Part shown: positions 33,466-43,852 of the stretch, one piece after another
Layout: every line of letters starts with the position of its first letter
Numbering within the stretch: the first letter of the stretch is position 1
Origin: Paenarthrobacter sp. AR 02
GTDB taxonomy: Bacteria > Actinomycetota > Actinomycetes > Actinomycetales > Micrococcaceae
Reading direction: 5' to 3'
DNA: 64,000 bases
Assembly (NCBI RefSeq): GCF_021538675.1
Contig: NZ_JAJUKH010000002.1
Coordinates: 248,001-312,000, forward strand
Made by a program: the position numbers and the translations under genes
Notes under the pieces: generated by a model
What the model was told of the DNA's origin: nothing
The model's database searches: none
What the model saw: only the letters and a program-made list of their open reading frames with translations

Positions 33466-34569
33466 ATGAGTTCATCTACAGCGGTTGCCAGCAGCGCGGG
33501 AGTCGGGGCGCCCAAGGCATCCCCTCGTGACCTCTTCATCACCGCCCTTGCCCCGATGGTCTGGGGATCCACCTACCTGGTGACCACGGAGTTCCTCCCC
33601 GCGGATCGGCCGCTCCTGGCTGCGACCGTGCGGGCCCTGCCGGCGGGCATTGTGCTGATGATCGTCACCCGAACGTGGCCGCGGAGGAGCTGGTGATTCA
33701 AAGCCGCAGCGCTGGGGGCGCTCAATATTGGGCTGTTCTTCTTTCTCCTGTTCTTCACCGCGTATCAGCTCCCCGGTGGGCTCGCCGCGCTGGTCATGTC
33801 CATCCAGCCCTTGTTTGTGCTCTTCCTCGGCGTGCTGTTGCTGGGGGAGAGGATCCGCAAGGCGCACATCATTGCCTGCGCGGTGGGAGCCGCGGGTGTC
33901 GGCTTGCTCGTCCTGCGATCCGACGCGACGCTGACTTTTGTGGGTGTGCTCGCCGGGATGGCGGCGGCGCTGAGCATGGCGGCCGGCATCGTCCTCACGA
34001 AACGCTGGGGAAGGCCCGACGGCGTGGGGCTGCTTGGGTTTACCGGCCTGCAGTTGGCAATGGGTGGAGTCATGCTGCTGCCCGTGACGCTGGTGGTTGA
34101 AGGACTGCCGGGGTCGATCTCTGGGTTGAATCTGGCGGGGTTCGCTTACCTGAGCGTCCTCGGTGCGTTGGCTGCCTACGCCGTGTGGTTCCGGGGTATC
34201 CAGCGGCTGCCGACGATGGTGGTGTCGTTCCTGGGATTCCTGAGCCCATTGGTTGCCACGGTGCTGGGGTTCGTGTTCCTGGGGGAGTCGTTGTCGGCGT
34301 GGCAGGTCGTGGGGGCGGTGCTGGTGCTGGGGGCTGTGTTCTTGGTGCACCAGCCAGTCGGGTATCTTCTACTGCCGGCCTATAACCTGGCACGTAACTT
34401 ATTGGTGCATTCAAAACGTCGTCGAACTCCCTCGCTTCAAGGAAGGAATTTCTTCGGCATGAGTTCACGAGGTGGGTGGGGGGCTGCCATGTGCCAATGG
34501 TTGAGGGCCTCCAGGGCCTCTGGAAAGGGAGCCAGTGGGCGGGAAATTCTCTGTTTACCGGCAGAATAG
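33466..34569 (+). pseudogene. EamA/RhaT transporter gene with premature stop and altered 3' end
   Basis: The frame encodes an EamA drug/metabolite transporter (SSSTAVASSAGVGAPKASPR, later LGALNIGLFFFLLFF and MSIQPLFVLFLGVLLLGER), but at 33694-33696 a TGA interrupts it where relatives have tryptophan or another residue in the W-W/x-K-A-A-L-G region. The frame is otherwise continuous to about 34355, roughly the natural end of the family at 295-300 residues. After that about 70 residues of unrelated sequence follow, antisense to the next gene. A TGG-to-TGA change or a sequencing error explains the stop. The 3' end is the likely left edge of the defence island. Confidence 0.75.
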
Positions 34570-37103
34570 GAATCATCCATCCGCCGCTGCTGAGCGAAAG
34601 CTGCCGGTGACATGTGGCTGGAAAGTAGAAAATGCTTCCAGATTGGCTTTGTACCGCGGCAATCTACGACTATGAGGTTCGGCCGACGCCAAATGCAGAG
34701 GCTCCACTTACCGTGGGAGTTCACAGCCCAGATAGGGGGACAATCATCCGAGCCTAACCAACCGGTTACCTGAATCGCAGCAAGTTCAGGATTCGAAAAT
34801 GAGCCGGACACTAAGATACGGTCAAGACCTTGGTTGGTGAGATCCCATCCTGCTCGATCCACGGCGGCTTGAACATCCTTTAGGGGGTTGTCGCTGAGAT
34901 CATTCTCGATCAAATCGGTGATGTGATCAGCTCGCAGTGTGTTGCGATCGCGGCCAATAAGATACTTGCAGTACTCGGCTACTAATTCCAAGTCCACTCC
35001 GCCGACGAATCCTGCTGCGTCCTTGATCGCTTCACGATAGATGAGTGTAGATTCGCTCGTTGTTTGTAGGTCTGCCGCTTCGCGAAGAACAGCACAACTG
35101 ACAAGGACCATGCTTGCAGCCGGGGCATAGATTTCCTCCGGTATTTTGGACTTAGCGAGTTGGTCTATGATCGCCGCGATGAGCCGGAGGGGGACCGGAT
35201 CTGAGTTCTTCCAGTTTCCGGCGCTAAAGAGGCACGTTACGATTCTGAGCACGGCCAACTGCACGAATGGTGGCTGGTCCCAGATGTTTTCCACCCACTC
35301 AGCACAGCGTCGCTGGCGCCTCCTCTTGACGGCTTCAGCAGAACCTCGATGGTCAAGTGTATCGAGGCGAGTGAGATCGTCTCTTGATGTCACTTCCTCA
35401 ATTTGGTCGTCACTGTCCTCATCCAAGGCCGCTTCGTTGTCGTCGACTAGTACGTCCGCCCAGACAGGCTCGACAACGGAGGCTGTAGTCCGCGGGCCTT
35501 CTGGGAGGCCTAAAATGAACGCCGTCATGCTTGGCCCGTGAACGCGGGTCGCGGCCTCCAGATCCCAGAGCCATGGGCTCTCACGTCCAAATTCACCCAC
35601 GACGTTCTCGATCGCTTTCGTAGAGGCCACCTGAAGACCCGCGCTGGCCGACGACTTGGACGAGCTCTTTAGGACCTCTTTCAGCTGGTCGAAGTCTTTG
35701 CTGAGGTGCTCTAGAGCCCTGTCGCCTTCTTGCCAAATGTCCTTGGACGTTGGGCTGCTGTAAGACTTCACCGGGGACGCGGCCCGCTTGGGTGCTGCCT
35801 CGATTTGGGACGGATTCATCACGAAGACGCACGGACCGAAAAAAATCCCCCCGTCAATACTCTGCCGAATCCTAACCCTGCTCACAGCAGCTACGGTGAG
35901 ACTCACTCGGAATTCGCGCTCGCCCGCTGGCACTGACTCTTGGTATTCCCAGTGATCGAGTTCATGGGAAAAATGTGAAATTTCTAAGTCCACACCTTCG
36001 GGGACGATATGCGAGAAGCTCACAACTAAGTCACCCTCGACTATCCGAGCGGAGGTGATCATCGTGCCGACTGATAATTCGCTTTTTGCAGAACTGGTTA
36101 CCCCAGGAATAAAAGACTCGGCGTCGATTGATGTTCCGGCGGGGACGGTTAGGTCACCGGCGGGACCGATTACGGCGGTCTCGTAGTTCCCGCCCTTTCG
36201 CCATGTTCGGAGCAGTGCCGCGCTGGAGAGATTTGGACTACCCATTAGGCAACGGGGCTCAGCATTTCCATCCCACCAAATCACCTTTCCATGCCGGTAG
36301 CGGCTTCGTTCCTGCGGCAGCTGGGCCTCGACAGACATCCCACTGCTTTTTGCGAACCCTTCTAGCGTGCTCGGGTTCAGGATCGTCAGGCCTGGTTGTA
36401 ACAAGAGGGTGGAACTCGTGGGGCTGAAGCGCTCATGTAACGCGCTGACCGCAGCCATTTCTCCGTCTAAGAAGGGCGCGTGAAGACGCAATTCAGACGT
36501 GTGTTCGGTTGGTAGCTCATCAATGATGGAGCTGTGGGCTGACGTTACAAACTTGTGGCCCGTGTCAATCGGGTAACCCTGCTCCATCAGCCGTTGAATG
36601 AGGCGCCAAGTGCGCGCTGAGGCTTTGCAGGACTCTTCGTCCAACCACGTCGAAACAGAAAGATCCCTTAGCCAATTGCAAATTTCGTGAAGAACAGCGG
36701 GGTGACTGACGCCGTCAGCGTTGAAGCGAAGCCAGACTTCATCGTTGTACTGCCAGCCTCCTAGAGTGAGGTTTCCGGACCCGATGGCGATTTGCACGCG
36801 TTTCGTACCCGCGAGAATAACGACTTTTGGGTGAAAGGCGGCTGAGGAGGCGACGAGACCCACGTTGTAAGATCTCCCGGCATGCCGAACAGCACGCACA
36901 TCCGGATTCCAAACGTTGCCGTCTGCAATCACGCTCACACGGGCGCCAGCCGCCAGGCAAGTGCCAAGGACGCGGGTCTCGAAGAAGGCGAGGTCAACAT
37001 TGAACGTCAAAAAAAGGGCTTCCCTGGCCTGAACTTCACCTGTGCGTTCTTCCTCCAAAAGCATTGGGAACGGGCTAGGAATGTGGTCGACGCGGTTAAG
37101 CAA
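34437..37103 (-). CDS. phospholipase D-like nuclease protein (block A)
   Basis: An 888-residue protein. Two HxK regions of the PLD superfamily are visible: FHPKVVILAG...IGSGNLTLGG near 92-115, and YRHGKVIWWDG...GSPNLSSAALL near 270-290, so one chain could form a whole active site like the NgoFVII/BfiI-type or helicase-linked PLD nucleases. The other two-thirds are unrecognised, with a possible beta domain near 340-430. The start is TTG, with AAGGAG nine bases upstream, inside the end of the preceding gene (8-base overlap). Hand-counted GC of 35941-36000 is about 42%, far below the chromosome, which suggests transfer. DNA cleavage in defence is the likely role. Confidence 0.75.
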   Translation of the reverse strand: MLNRVDHIPSPFPMLLEEERTGEVQAREALFLTFNVDLAFFETRVLGTCLAAGARVSVIADGNVWNPDVRAVRHAGRSYNVGLVASSAAFHPKVVILAGTKRVQIAIGSGNLTLGGWQYNDEVWLRFNADGVSHPAVLHEICNWLRDLSVSTWLDEESCKASARTWRLIQRLMEQGYPIDTGHKFVTSAHSSIIDELPTEHTSELRLHAPFLDGEMAAVSALHERFSPTSSTLLLQPGLTILNPSTLEGFAKSSGMSVEAQLPQERSRYRHGKVIWWDGNAEPRCLMGSPNLSSAALLRTWRKGGNYETAVIGPAGDLTVPAGTSIDAESFIPGVTSSAKSELSVGTMITSARIVEGDLVVSFSHIVPEGVDLEISHFSHELDHWEYQESVPAGEREFRVSLTVAAVSRVRIRQSIDGGIFFGPCVFVMNPSQIEAAPKRAASPVKSYSSPTSKDIWQEGDRALEHLSKDFDQLKEVLKSSSKSSASAGLQVASTKAIENVVGEFGRESPWLWDLEAATRVHGPSMTAFILGLPEGPRTTASVVEPVWADVLVDDNEAALDEDSDDQIEEVTSRDDLTRLDTLDHRGSAEAVKRRRQRRCAEWVENIWDQPPFVQLAVLRIVTCLFSAGNWKNSDPVPLRLIAAIIDQLAKSKIPEEIYAPAASMVLVSCAVLREAADLQTTSESTLIYREAIKDAAGFVGGVDLELVAEYCKYLIGRDRNTLRADHITDLIENDLSDNPLKDVQAAVDRAGWDLTNQGLDRILVSGSFSNPELAAIQVTGWLGSDDCPPIWAVNSHGKWSLCIWRRPNLIVVDCRGTKPIWKHFLLSSHMSPAAFAQQRRMDDSYSAGKQRISRPLAPFPEALEALNHWHMAAPHPPRELMPKKFLP

Positions 37104-38562
37104 GGTCCATGGCTCCTTGTTCAGTTAAGTGCCAACGCTCGTCTTCATCTCGGATAACGAGATTGACGCCCGAGAGCACACTCATTAGAGGCTCCCATCG
37201 GAGAGATACATTGTCGCCACCTTCGTTAGAGTCCTTAAAGATCAGGTCGTCTCTGAAGAAGATTCTTGTCGGGACTCGGGTGATGCCTGATATGGCATCA
37301 AACCTGGCTTTCCTCAATGCAATCCTGTTGGCGCGAAGGAGCATTAACCGACACAAATCATGAGCAAAATCGCGCAACTGCCTGTCAGCCCAATCTTCGA
37401 GCGCGTTGGAAAACCATGAGGGAGAAAACTCCTGGGATGCGTCTCTTTTTGTTTCAAAGTACGGCCTAACGCCTTCGGGCATTTCCGGGAGACGTGCCGA
37501 TCCAAGGAAGAGTGTCGCGAGGTGCCTTTCCGGAAGTTTGCGTGACGCGATGCCGTCTACTTCGGCAGGTAGAGCTTGTCCTGTGTGCATCCAGGTATCG
37601 GGCAAATCCTCAAGATATTGGCTGACGGTCTGAGTGGGAAGGCTGTCAACGAGCGGTGTGGAGAAGTCGTCACGATGACACAGGCCGGGGATATTCTTCA
37701 CGAGGTAGGCCCAGAGTGCACGCCAGGCACCAACGGAGCGACTTCGGAGCGACACCCCTTGCCAGGCGCTGGTCACGGGGATCTCTGACAAGAGTCGGTC
37801 TTCCCGAACAGCCGGATCGAAGTTGAGCGTGTTTGAAAGGTCCTTCGTAATAAAGTTGGGAGGTGCCATTTCGACCAGTCGGAGAAACATCCTTATCGAT
37901 TGTTTCCTCTTCCCGTCATCTGTTTCATCAGGGGCTGTCTTTGCGGTAAGAAGCTCTCGAAGCAGTACCCCATCATCCTGGTGGCGGGCACCGCAAATGC
38001 ACAGATGCGCATGTTCCCGGAGCTCACTCAGGCTAACGCGAGACTTGCCGGCTAGCTCTATCAGACCCGAAAAGCCCCTTCTTATGCGCTTGTGATGGCT
38101 CCAGAACATTGAGTCCCCATCAGAAGCTGCGAGGCCAAGTAATTGCTCAGAGGCTTGATACGGACCCCTAAATCCCGTTGTAAGTGCTGCATACTTTCCA
38201 GGTTTGGAATGCAACTCTAGGTTGAGGCCTTCATCTGTAATTTTATCGGTCAGATAGTCCGCACCATGGGCCCTGGGTAGCCACGAGTGGTCTTGATCGT
38301 GAAGTATCGACACTGCGGCTACAACGGTCTCGGCACGTCTAAGTAGATCCAGACTTTCGACGTCATTCAAGTTTCGGAGCTGCGCTTCACCGGCCACATA
38401 TCCGTGAAGGCTGTAATATCTGGCATTTCGGGTCACGGTTGTCACACCTGGCAAGAGTTCGGCTACACATCTAAGGACATGTCGTTCGACCGCCAGGGGG
38501 TACCTGCCGGCATACCTGCCATCTGTTCCTTCCGACCACTCCGGTCCCTGAACGACGTCCAT
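37096..38562 (-). CDS. unknown 488-residue partner of the PLD protein (block A)
   Basis: A cytoplasmic protein with no motif I can name. The N-terminus (RYPLAVERHVLRCVAELLPG, then TRNARYYSLHGYVAGEA) looks conserved and helical, and the last residues (NLVIRDEDERWHLTEQGAMD) resemble a winged-helix end. AAGGAG precedes the ATG. The gene overlaps the PLD gene by 8 bases, so it heads a two-gene operon, and it is divergent from the helicase gene at 38742 across about 180 bases. It may be an adaptor or a sensor for the nuclease. Function is not known. Confidence 0.65.
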   Translation of the reverse strand: MDVVQGPEWSEGTDGRYAGRYPLAVERHVLRCVAELLPGVTTVTRNARYYSLHGYVAGEAQLRNLNDVESLDLLRRAETVVAAVSILHDQDHSWLPRAHGADYLTDKITDEGLNLELHSKPGKYAALTTGFRGPYQASEQLLGLAASDGDSMFWSHHKRIRRGFSGLIELAGKSRVSLSELREHAHLCICGARHQDDGVLLRELLTAKTAPDETDDGKRKQSIRMFLRLVEMAPPNFITKDLSNTLNFDPAVREDRLLSEIPVTSAWQGVSLRSRSVGAWRALWAYLVKNIPGLCHRDDFSTPLVDSLPTQTVSQYLEDLPDTWMHTGQALPAEVDGIASRKLPERHLATLFLGSARLPEMPEGVRPYFETKRDASQEFSPSWFSNALEDWADRQLRDFAHDLCRLMLLRANRIALRKARFDAISGITRVPTRIFFRDDLIFKDSNEGGDNVSLRWEPLMSVLSGVNLVIRDEDERWHLTEQGAMDLA

Positions 38563-38741
38563 GGTGATTCAGTACTCCTTGTCCAGATTTTGGTCAAATT
38601 ACCGCAGGAAGTGCTTTGGTATGTGCAGCACCGAGGTACTTCCTTCTGATAGACGCCGGGCTTTGCTGTTCAAACAGAGATTGTCCAGTTCACGTGTGCT
38701 TAGGTACTTATTCTGGCACCCTCACCCGATACGCTGGCGCA

Positions 38742-41700
38742 GTGAACACATTTGATGGGGGAATCGGCCGCGAAGTACTTCCCGAGGGCCTTTACGAGCT
38801 TCTGCACACCACCGGCATCGAGTCTAGGTTGTCGTTGCTGCCCGACGTCGAATCGATCGTTGACGACGTTGACCCGGACGACAGCCCCGAGGTGCTTTCC
38901 CGCCATATCGCCGAAGCTGTGAGGAATGCACTGTCCGCCGCGAAGCCGGAAGAACGGGTGGCACTCGCCAACAGGCTCCTGTCACAGCTGCAACCTGACA
39001 ACCAGGTCACGCCCGGTCCGCGTCAGTTGCTCTCCCTCCATAAGCTCGACGCGCTAAAGCGGCGTCAGCTCAGACGGCCAACCACAAAGCTCAGTGAGTC
39101 GGCACTTCTAACGAACGGCAAGGACGAACCGAACCTCGCCGCTGAGCTGAGGGCGGAAATCGAGTCGGCGAACACCGTGGATCTGCTCTGTGCGTTTGTC
39201 CGATGGACGGGGCTGCGGCTTCTCGAACCAGCTCTTGAACAACTGAACGAGCGTGGTGTGAAGTTCAGGGTCATCACCACCACCTACATGGGGGCCACAG
39301 AACGCCGAGCTATTGATGAGCTGGTCCGACGTTACGGCGCCGAGGTAAAGATCAGCTACGAAACGCAGGCCACTCGTCTCCACGCCAAGGCTTGGCTTTT
39401 CAGGCGCAACACTGGTTTTGACACCGCATACGTCGGCAGCTCGAACCTCAGCCGGGCAGCCCTGCTGGATGGTCTGGAATGGAACGTCCGACTCAGCTCA
39501 ATCGCAACGCCAGATCTGCTCAAGAAGTTCGAGGTCACCTTCGACAGCTATTGGGAGCAGAAGGCCTTCCAGACTTACGGTCCTGACCGCGACGGCGACA
39601 AGCTCGACGCTGCTCTTGAACGCAATGGCGGGCAGAGAACGACCGCCCCGCATACCATCACGGGGCTCGAGATCGTTCCGTTCCTTCACCAAGGAGAAAT
39701 GCTTGAGGATCTCGAAGCTGAAAGGTTAAAGGGGTTCAACCGCAACCTTCTTGTCGCCGCAACAGGCACAGGAAAGACGGTCATCGCTGCACTCGACTAC
39801 AAAGGCTTATGTGAAGCGGCCGGACGCCCTTTGTCTTTGCTATTCGTGGCACATAGGCAAGAGATTCTCAAGCAGTCCCTTCGTACATACCGCAATGTCT
39901 TGCAGGACGGATCCTTTGGTGAGCTTTATGTTGGCGAACACAAACCAGAGCATTGGAAGCATCTTTTCGCCTCAGTACAGTCGCTGGCGTCCCTTGGGGT
40001 CCAGACATTCGAGGTCAACCAGTTCGATGTCGTTGTCATCGACGAGTTTCACCACGCCCTGGCACCCACTTATCGCCAGCTGATTGATTACCTGCAGCCC
40101 CAGCAACTTCTTGGACTAACCGCAACGCCGGAGCGTGGCGACGGTGGCAACGTAGCTAAAGAGTTCTTTGAGGGGAGAACGGCCAGCGAGCTCCGGCTCT
40201 GGGATGCCCTAGACGCGGATCTCCTCGTCCCATTCCACTACTTCGGCGTCTCGGATGACGTAGATCTCAGCCGGCTGGAGTGGAGGCGCGGAAATTACGA
40301 CACTGGCCAACTCGATCGGCTGTACACGGGCAACGATGCGCGTGCGGCGAAGGTCATTCGCGAGCTTCAAGACAAAGTTGTCGGCACGGAACACATGCGA
40401 GCTATTGGCTTTTGCGTGTCAGTCCAGCACGCACACTACATGGCCAGAGTTTTTAACGATGCCGGCATTCGCTCAGTTGCGGTCGACGGCGGAACGGACG
40501 AAGTCGCGCGAGCAGACGCTCTTAATCAGTTGCGTAATCGCGAGATCAACTGTATTTTCGCCGTCGATATTTTCAACGAGGGGCTCGATATTCCTGAAGT
40601 GGACACGATCCTCATGCTGCGGCCAACGCAGAGCGCCACGATCTTTCTGCAGCAGTTGGGGCGCGGCTTGCGTCGAGCCGACGACAAGGCCGTTCTCACG
40701 GTCCTGGACTTTATTGGCCAGCAGCGTCGCGAGTTTCGTTTCGATCTACGCTATGGGGCACTCACCGGCTACGGCCGCAAGCAACTGGAAAAGGCTGTTG
40801 AAGAAGAATTCCCTTACCTTCCGTCGGGATCCCAAATTGTGCTGGATCGCGTGGCCCAGAAAGTCGTGCTGGACAACATCAAGGCCCAGCTCCGCTTCAA
40901 CCGGAACCAATTGGTCGCCGACATCTCCTCTTACGGAGAAGTTGAACTCTCCTCATACCTGCGGAAGTCGGCCAACGACCTGAAGACAATTTACCGCTCA
41001 ACCCGCGACTCGTGGACTGGCTACCTGCGCCAAGCCCAATTGATTGATGGATTCTCTCCCATTGAATCCGTGCTCAAAGGCATCCATCATCACCAAGCTG
41101 ATGCTGAAGAGAAGAAGTTGCTCGGACGAATGGCAGCCCTCATCCACGTCGACGATCCGGAACGAGCCGACGCCTACTCCAAACTCGTATCTGCATACGC
41201 GCCGCGTTACGAGGACCTGGGTCCGCGTGAGCAGACGTTTGCACGAATGCTGTTCTACACACTTTGGGATGACGGCGGCGGTTTCAAGACGTACGACGAC
41301 GGACTGGACCACCTTCGTGCCTACGGATTCGTGTGCAGTGAGATTAAGCAAATTGTGAGCCTGGGCGTCGCAAATTCGAGACATGCCGGTAAGGGCCTCG
41401 GTGCCGGGCTTCAGCACATTCCGCTGTTGACTCACGCGACGTATCGACGCGAAGAAATCCTCGCGGCCCTGCAGTATGGCTCATTGGAACTGGGGAAGAA
41501 TGTGCAGCACCGTGAGGGTGTTGCGTGGTGCCCAGCCACAGCCACAGATGCCTTCTTTGTTACCTTGAACAAGGATGACCGAAAACACTCCGCAACCACC
41601 ATGTACAAGGACTATGCCATTAGTCCGGAGCTGTTTCACTGGGAGTCGCAGAACAGCACAACGCCCTCCAGTCCGGTTGGGCGACGCTACTTGAATAGGA

Positions 41701-41897
41701 AAGCGAACGGCTCGCATATTCTGATGTTCACCCGAGACGCTGCCGAGGACGAGACCGGATTGACCGTCCCCTATACGTGCCTGGGACAGGTGGACTACGT
41801 CCAGCACGCCGGCGAGAAGCCGATCGAGATCACCTGGAAGCTGCACCGTCCGATGCCTGCCGACGTGTTTGCTGCTGCTGCGGCTGTAGCGCAGTAA
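38742..41897 (+). CDS. PLD-nuclease/SF2 helicase fusion with DUF3427 (block A)
   Basis: About 1051 residues. Order: an N-terminal helical part, a PLD domain near 130-260 (TRLHAKAWLF with an HxK and GSSNLSRAALLDG), a superfamily 2 helicase (Walker A ATGTGKTVIAALDY near 340; VVIDEFHH as the DExH-like box; LLGLTATPERGDG; GRGLRRADDKAV as motif VI) and a C-terminal DUF3427 domain. Related proteins occur singly in many bacterial defence islands. I use the GTG at 38742; the frame is open 126 bases further up, and no strong ribosome binding site is seen at either. It would combine translocation with nucleic-acid cleavage. Confidence 0.85.
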   Translation: MNTFDGGIGREVLPEGLYELLHTTGIESRLSLLPDVESIVDDVDPDDSPEVLSRHIAEAVRNALSAAKPEERVALANRLLSQLQPDNQVTPGPRQLLSLHKLDALKRRQLRRPTTKLSESALLTNGKDEPNLAAELRAEIESANTVDLLCAFVRWTGLRLLEPALEQLNERGVKFRVITTTYMGATERRAIDELVRRYGAEVKISYETQATRLHAKAWLFRRNTGFDTAYVGSSNLSRAALLDGLEWNVRLSSIATPDLLKKFEVTFDSYWEQKAFQTYGPDRDGDKLDAALERNGGQRTTAPHTITGLEIVPFLHQGEMLEDLEAERLKGFNRNLLVAATGTGKTVIAALDYKGLCEAAGRPLSLLFVAHRQEILKQSLRTYRNVLQDGSFGELYVGEHKPEHWKHLFASVQSLASLGVQTFEVNQFDVVVIDEFHHALAPTYRQLIDYLQPQQLLGLTATPERGDGGNVAKEFFEGRTASELRLWDALDADLLVPFHYFGVSDDVDLSRLEWRRGNYDTGQLDRLYTGNDARAAKVIRELQDKVVGTEHMRAIGFCVSVQHAHYMARVFNDAGIRSVAVDGGTDEVARADALNQLRNREINCIFAVDIFNEGLDIPEVDTILMLRPTQSATIFLQQLGRGLRRADDKAVLTVLDFIGQQRREFRFDLRYGALTGYGRKQLEKAVEEEFPYLPSGSQIVLDRVAQKVVLDNIKAQLRFNRNQLVADISSYGEVELSSYLRKSANDLKTIYRSTRDSWTGYLRQAQLIDGFSPIESVLKGIHHHQADAEEKKLLGRMAALIHVDDPERADAYSKLVSAYAPRYEDLGPREQTFARMLFYTLWDDGGGFKTYDDGLDHLRAYGFVCSEIKQIVSLGVANSRHAGKGLGAGLQHIPLLTHATYRREEILAALQYGSLELGKNVQHREGVAWCPATATDAFFVTLNKDDRKHSATTMYKDYAISPELFHWESQNSTTPSSPVGRRYLNRKANGSHILMFTRDAAEDETGLTVPYTCLGQVDYVQHAGEKPIEITWKLHRPMPADVFAAAAAVAQ

Positions 41898-41950
41898 ACG
41901 GGCGGACACTGAGCCAGCTCCCGGGAGGCGTTCAAGTTCTTTGCTAGAGG

Positions 41951-43849
41951 TCAGGACGCAAAAGGATTCCCCAATGTAATCCGTTGAGCCTCCCGTGCCA
42001 GCGCTATGGGAAGCTGTCGGGAGTGGACGACAACAAGCTCCAAATTGGCCCTGGTTAGGGAAGTGTACAGCCTTCCATCTGACCCGGACTTGGCGCGGAA
42101 TGTGGAAGGTTCGATCACTACAACGGCGTCAAATTCCAAGCCCCGTGCTTCTTCCGGGGTCAGGAACGAGTACGTCCGATCCGCGTTGTCCGCCCAGGTC
42201 CACTTATCCTTGGGCATCCAACCCGACAGCCTGGCCTCCCGGACCACCCCATCAATGTTTGGAGTGATAACCGCCACCGTGCCATCGGGCCGAGTTTGGG
42301 CCAACCGCTGACACTGTTCCAAGGTGATGGACTCGACGGTTCGCCGGATCGCTGCGGCGTTGATAATCCGTGGTGGAATACCACGGCCCAGAGGCGAAGC
42401 CTTCCGGAAACCAGATGCCTTCGGGAGGAGTGCTGCGGCAAAGTCTGCAATCGCTTGGGATGTGCGATATCCGGTGTTGATAGTGCTCACGTCCCATTGA
42501 GTACCGGGGATACGGGTTGTGATGTCCGACCACGTCTTGACTTGCAGTGAATGGCGCTGCTGCATGTCACCTACCAGCGTCCAGTTGCCGGCGTTCATTT
42601 CTTCCAGTATTCGCCACTCGAAGAGGTTCAGATCCTGGGCCTCATCAACCACCACGTGTTCGAAGACTTCACCTGGCTCGAGAAGGACCTGCATATAGGC
42701 GAGAAGAGGCCACATCAAGGGGTCCTTACGTGCGCTCTTGAAAGTAGCGGGAAGGTCACCCGCCCAAGCGCGGAATTTCGCCGAACGCCCTTCCAAGTGC
42801 ATGGTTGTCACGAAGCCGTCGTAGAAAGCACCGAGCGCTTCGAGTCCCTTAATATCACTCCGGCGCGACTTGAGAGCTGCAGCCCTAACAACGTCGTCAG
42901 CTCCTTCTGGAACTCTCACGGAATCGACAGGCCGAGGCCGGTATGCATCGGGCTCAAACCCCAGCACTTCAAGGATCAGTCCGTGGACGGAGCTCACCAG
43001 AATCCTTCGCTTATCGATCCCTAAATCGGTCGACGCGGTAGATACGTGGGCCTCCCACGCTGGAGTAGGTCCGAGAAGCAAAACTTGCCCAAGGGACCCC
43101 TCACGATCCTCGTGTACCATCCAGGCGGCGCGGTGGGTGGCGATAATCGTTTTTCCTGTGCCTGCATGTCCTTGGACTACAAGTGACTTTTCCGTCGTAC
43201 GGGTAACTAGGTCGTACTGTTCCGGCTGCAGCGTGGCCAGAACAGATGAGAGACCAAGCGATCGAGGTGCGGAGAGGGTTTCCCGAAGAAGCTCCTCCAT
43301 AGTTGTCGCTGCCGCAAGTGCGGTAACGATGGGTTCTACGGGTTCAGCCAAAGGCATCCGCTTCGATGGTGTTCGCGCGCTGCCAGCGTTGGCTTTAACG
43401 CCCGCCAGCCACCTTGAGCCACCTTGAGATTTGGACTGGGGCGGTCTTTCCGCGTCGCTGCTCTGGGGAAATGCTTGGCTTTCCCGTGGACCGATCCAGA
43501 GGTCCGCATAATTGCTTAGTCGGCGGATCTTCTGAACAAAACGGCGCTGAACACGGACATTCTTCGATTGCCACGACTTGAGATGTCGGAAGAAGATTTC
43601 GGCCGCAGGGGCTGTCCAGCTGATGACAAAAAGGTCACCTTGATCGATGTGCATCGGCCCGATGTAGTAATTTTCGACTTTCCCTGGTTCGTCCCCCTCT
43701 ATGGAAATGCGACCGGTTAGGGGAGTGAAATCAGTCCTTTTTCGCTGGCGGAGACCGGCAACACGAGGCCTTTCCTGCTTCCCCACCAGTTCGAGGTAGT
43801 GGTCGTTCATGGCATTTTCGTACGCGAGGACTTGCTTCTTGTCGTCCAC
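41951..43849 (-). CDS. SF1 UvrD/HelD-like ATPase (block A)
   Basis: A 632-residue superfamily 1 helicase-like protein. Walker A is GHAGTGKTIIATH (about 230), Walker B VVVDEAQDLNLFEWRIL, motif IV area DVSTINTGYRTSQAIADF and motif VI LYTSLTRANLELVVVHS. The order and the N-terminal coiled region (KRKTDFTPLTGRISIEGDEP) are like HelD, an RNA polymerase-releasing ATPase, but it is shorter than HelD and lacks an obvious clamp insertion, so UvrD-like DNA translocase is equally possible. The GTG start is three bases after the SNF2 gene, so the two are cotranscribed. Confidence 0.8.
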   Translation of the reverse strand: MDDKKQVLAYENAMNDHYLELVGKQERPRVAGLRQRKRTDFTPLTGRISIEGDEPGKVENYYIGPMHIDQGDLFVISWTAPAAEIFFRHLKSWQSKNVRVQRRFVQKIRRLSNYADLWIGPRESQAFPQSSDAERPPQSKSQGGSRWLAGVKANAGSARTPSKRMPLAEPVEPIVTALAAATTMEELLRETLSAPRSLGLSSVLATLQPEQYDLVTRTTEKSLVVQGHAGTGKTIIATHRAAWMVHEDREGSLGQVLLLGPTPAWEAHVSTASTDLGIDKRRILVSSVHGLILEVLGFEPDAYRPRPVDSVRVPEGADDVVRAAALKSRRSDIKGLEALGAFYDGFVTTMHLEGRSAKFRAWAGDLPATFKSARKDPLMWPLLAYMQVLLEPGEVFEHVVVDEAQDLNLFEWRILEEMNAGNWTLVGDMQQRHSLQVKTWSDITTRIPGTQWDVSTINTGYRTSQAIADFAAALLPKASGFRKASPLGRGIPPRIINAAAIRRTVESITLEQCQRLAQTRPDGTVAVITPNIDGVVREARLSGWMPKDKWTWADNADRTYSFLTPEEARGLEFDAVVVIEPSTFRAKSGSDGRLYTSLTRANLELVVVHSRQLPIALAREAQRITLGNPFAS

Positions 43850-43852
43850 CCG

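Noticed and set aside
33694..33696. The TGA in the EamA gene as a selenocysteine codon
   Set aside because: No hairpin of the required type follows and EamA proteins do not use selenocysteine.
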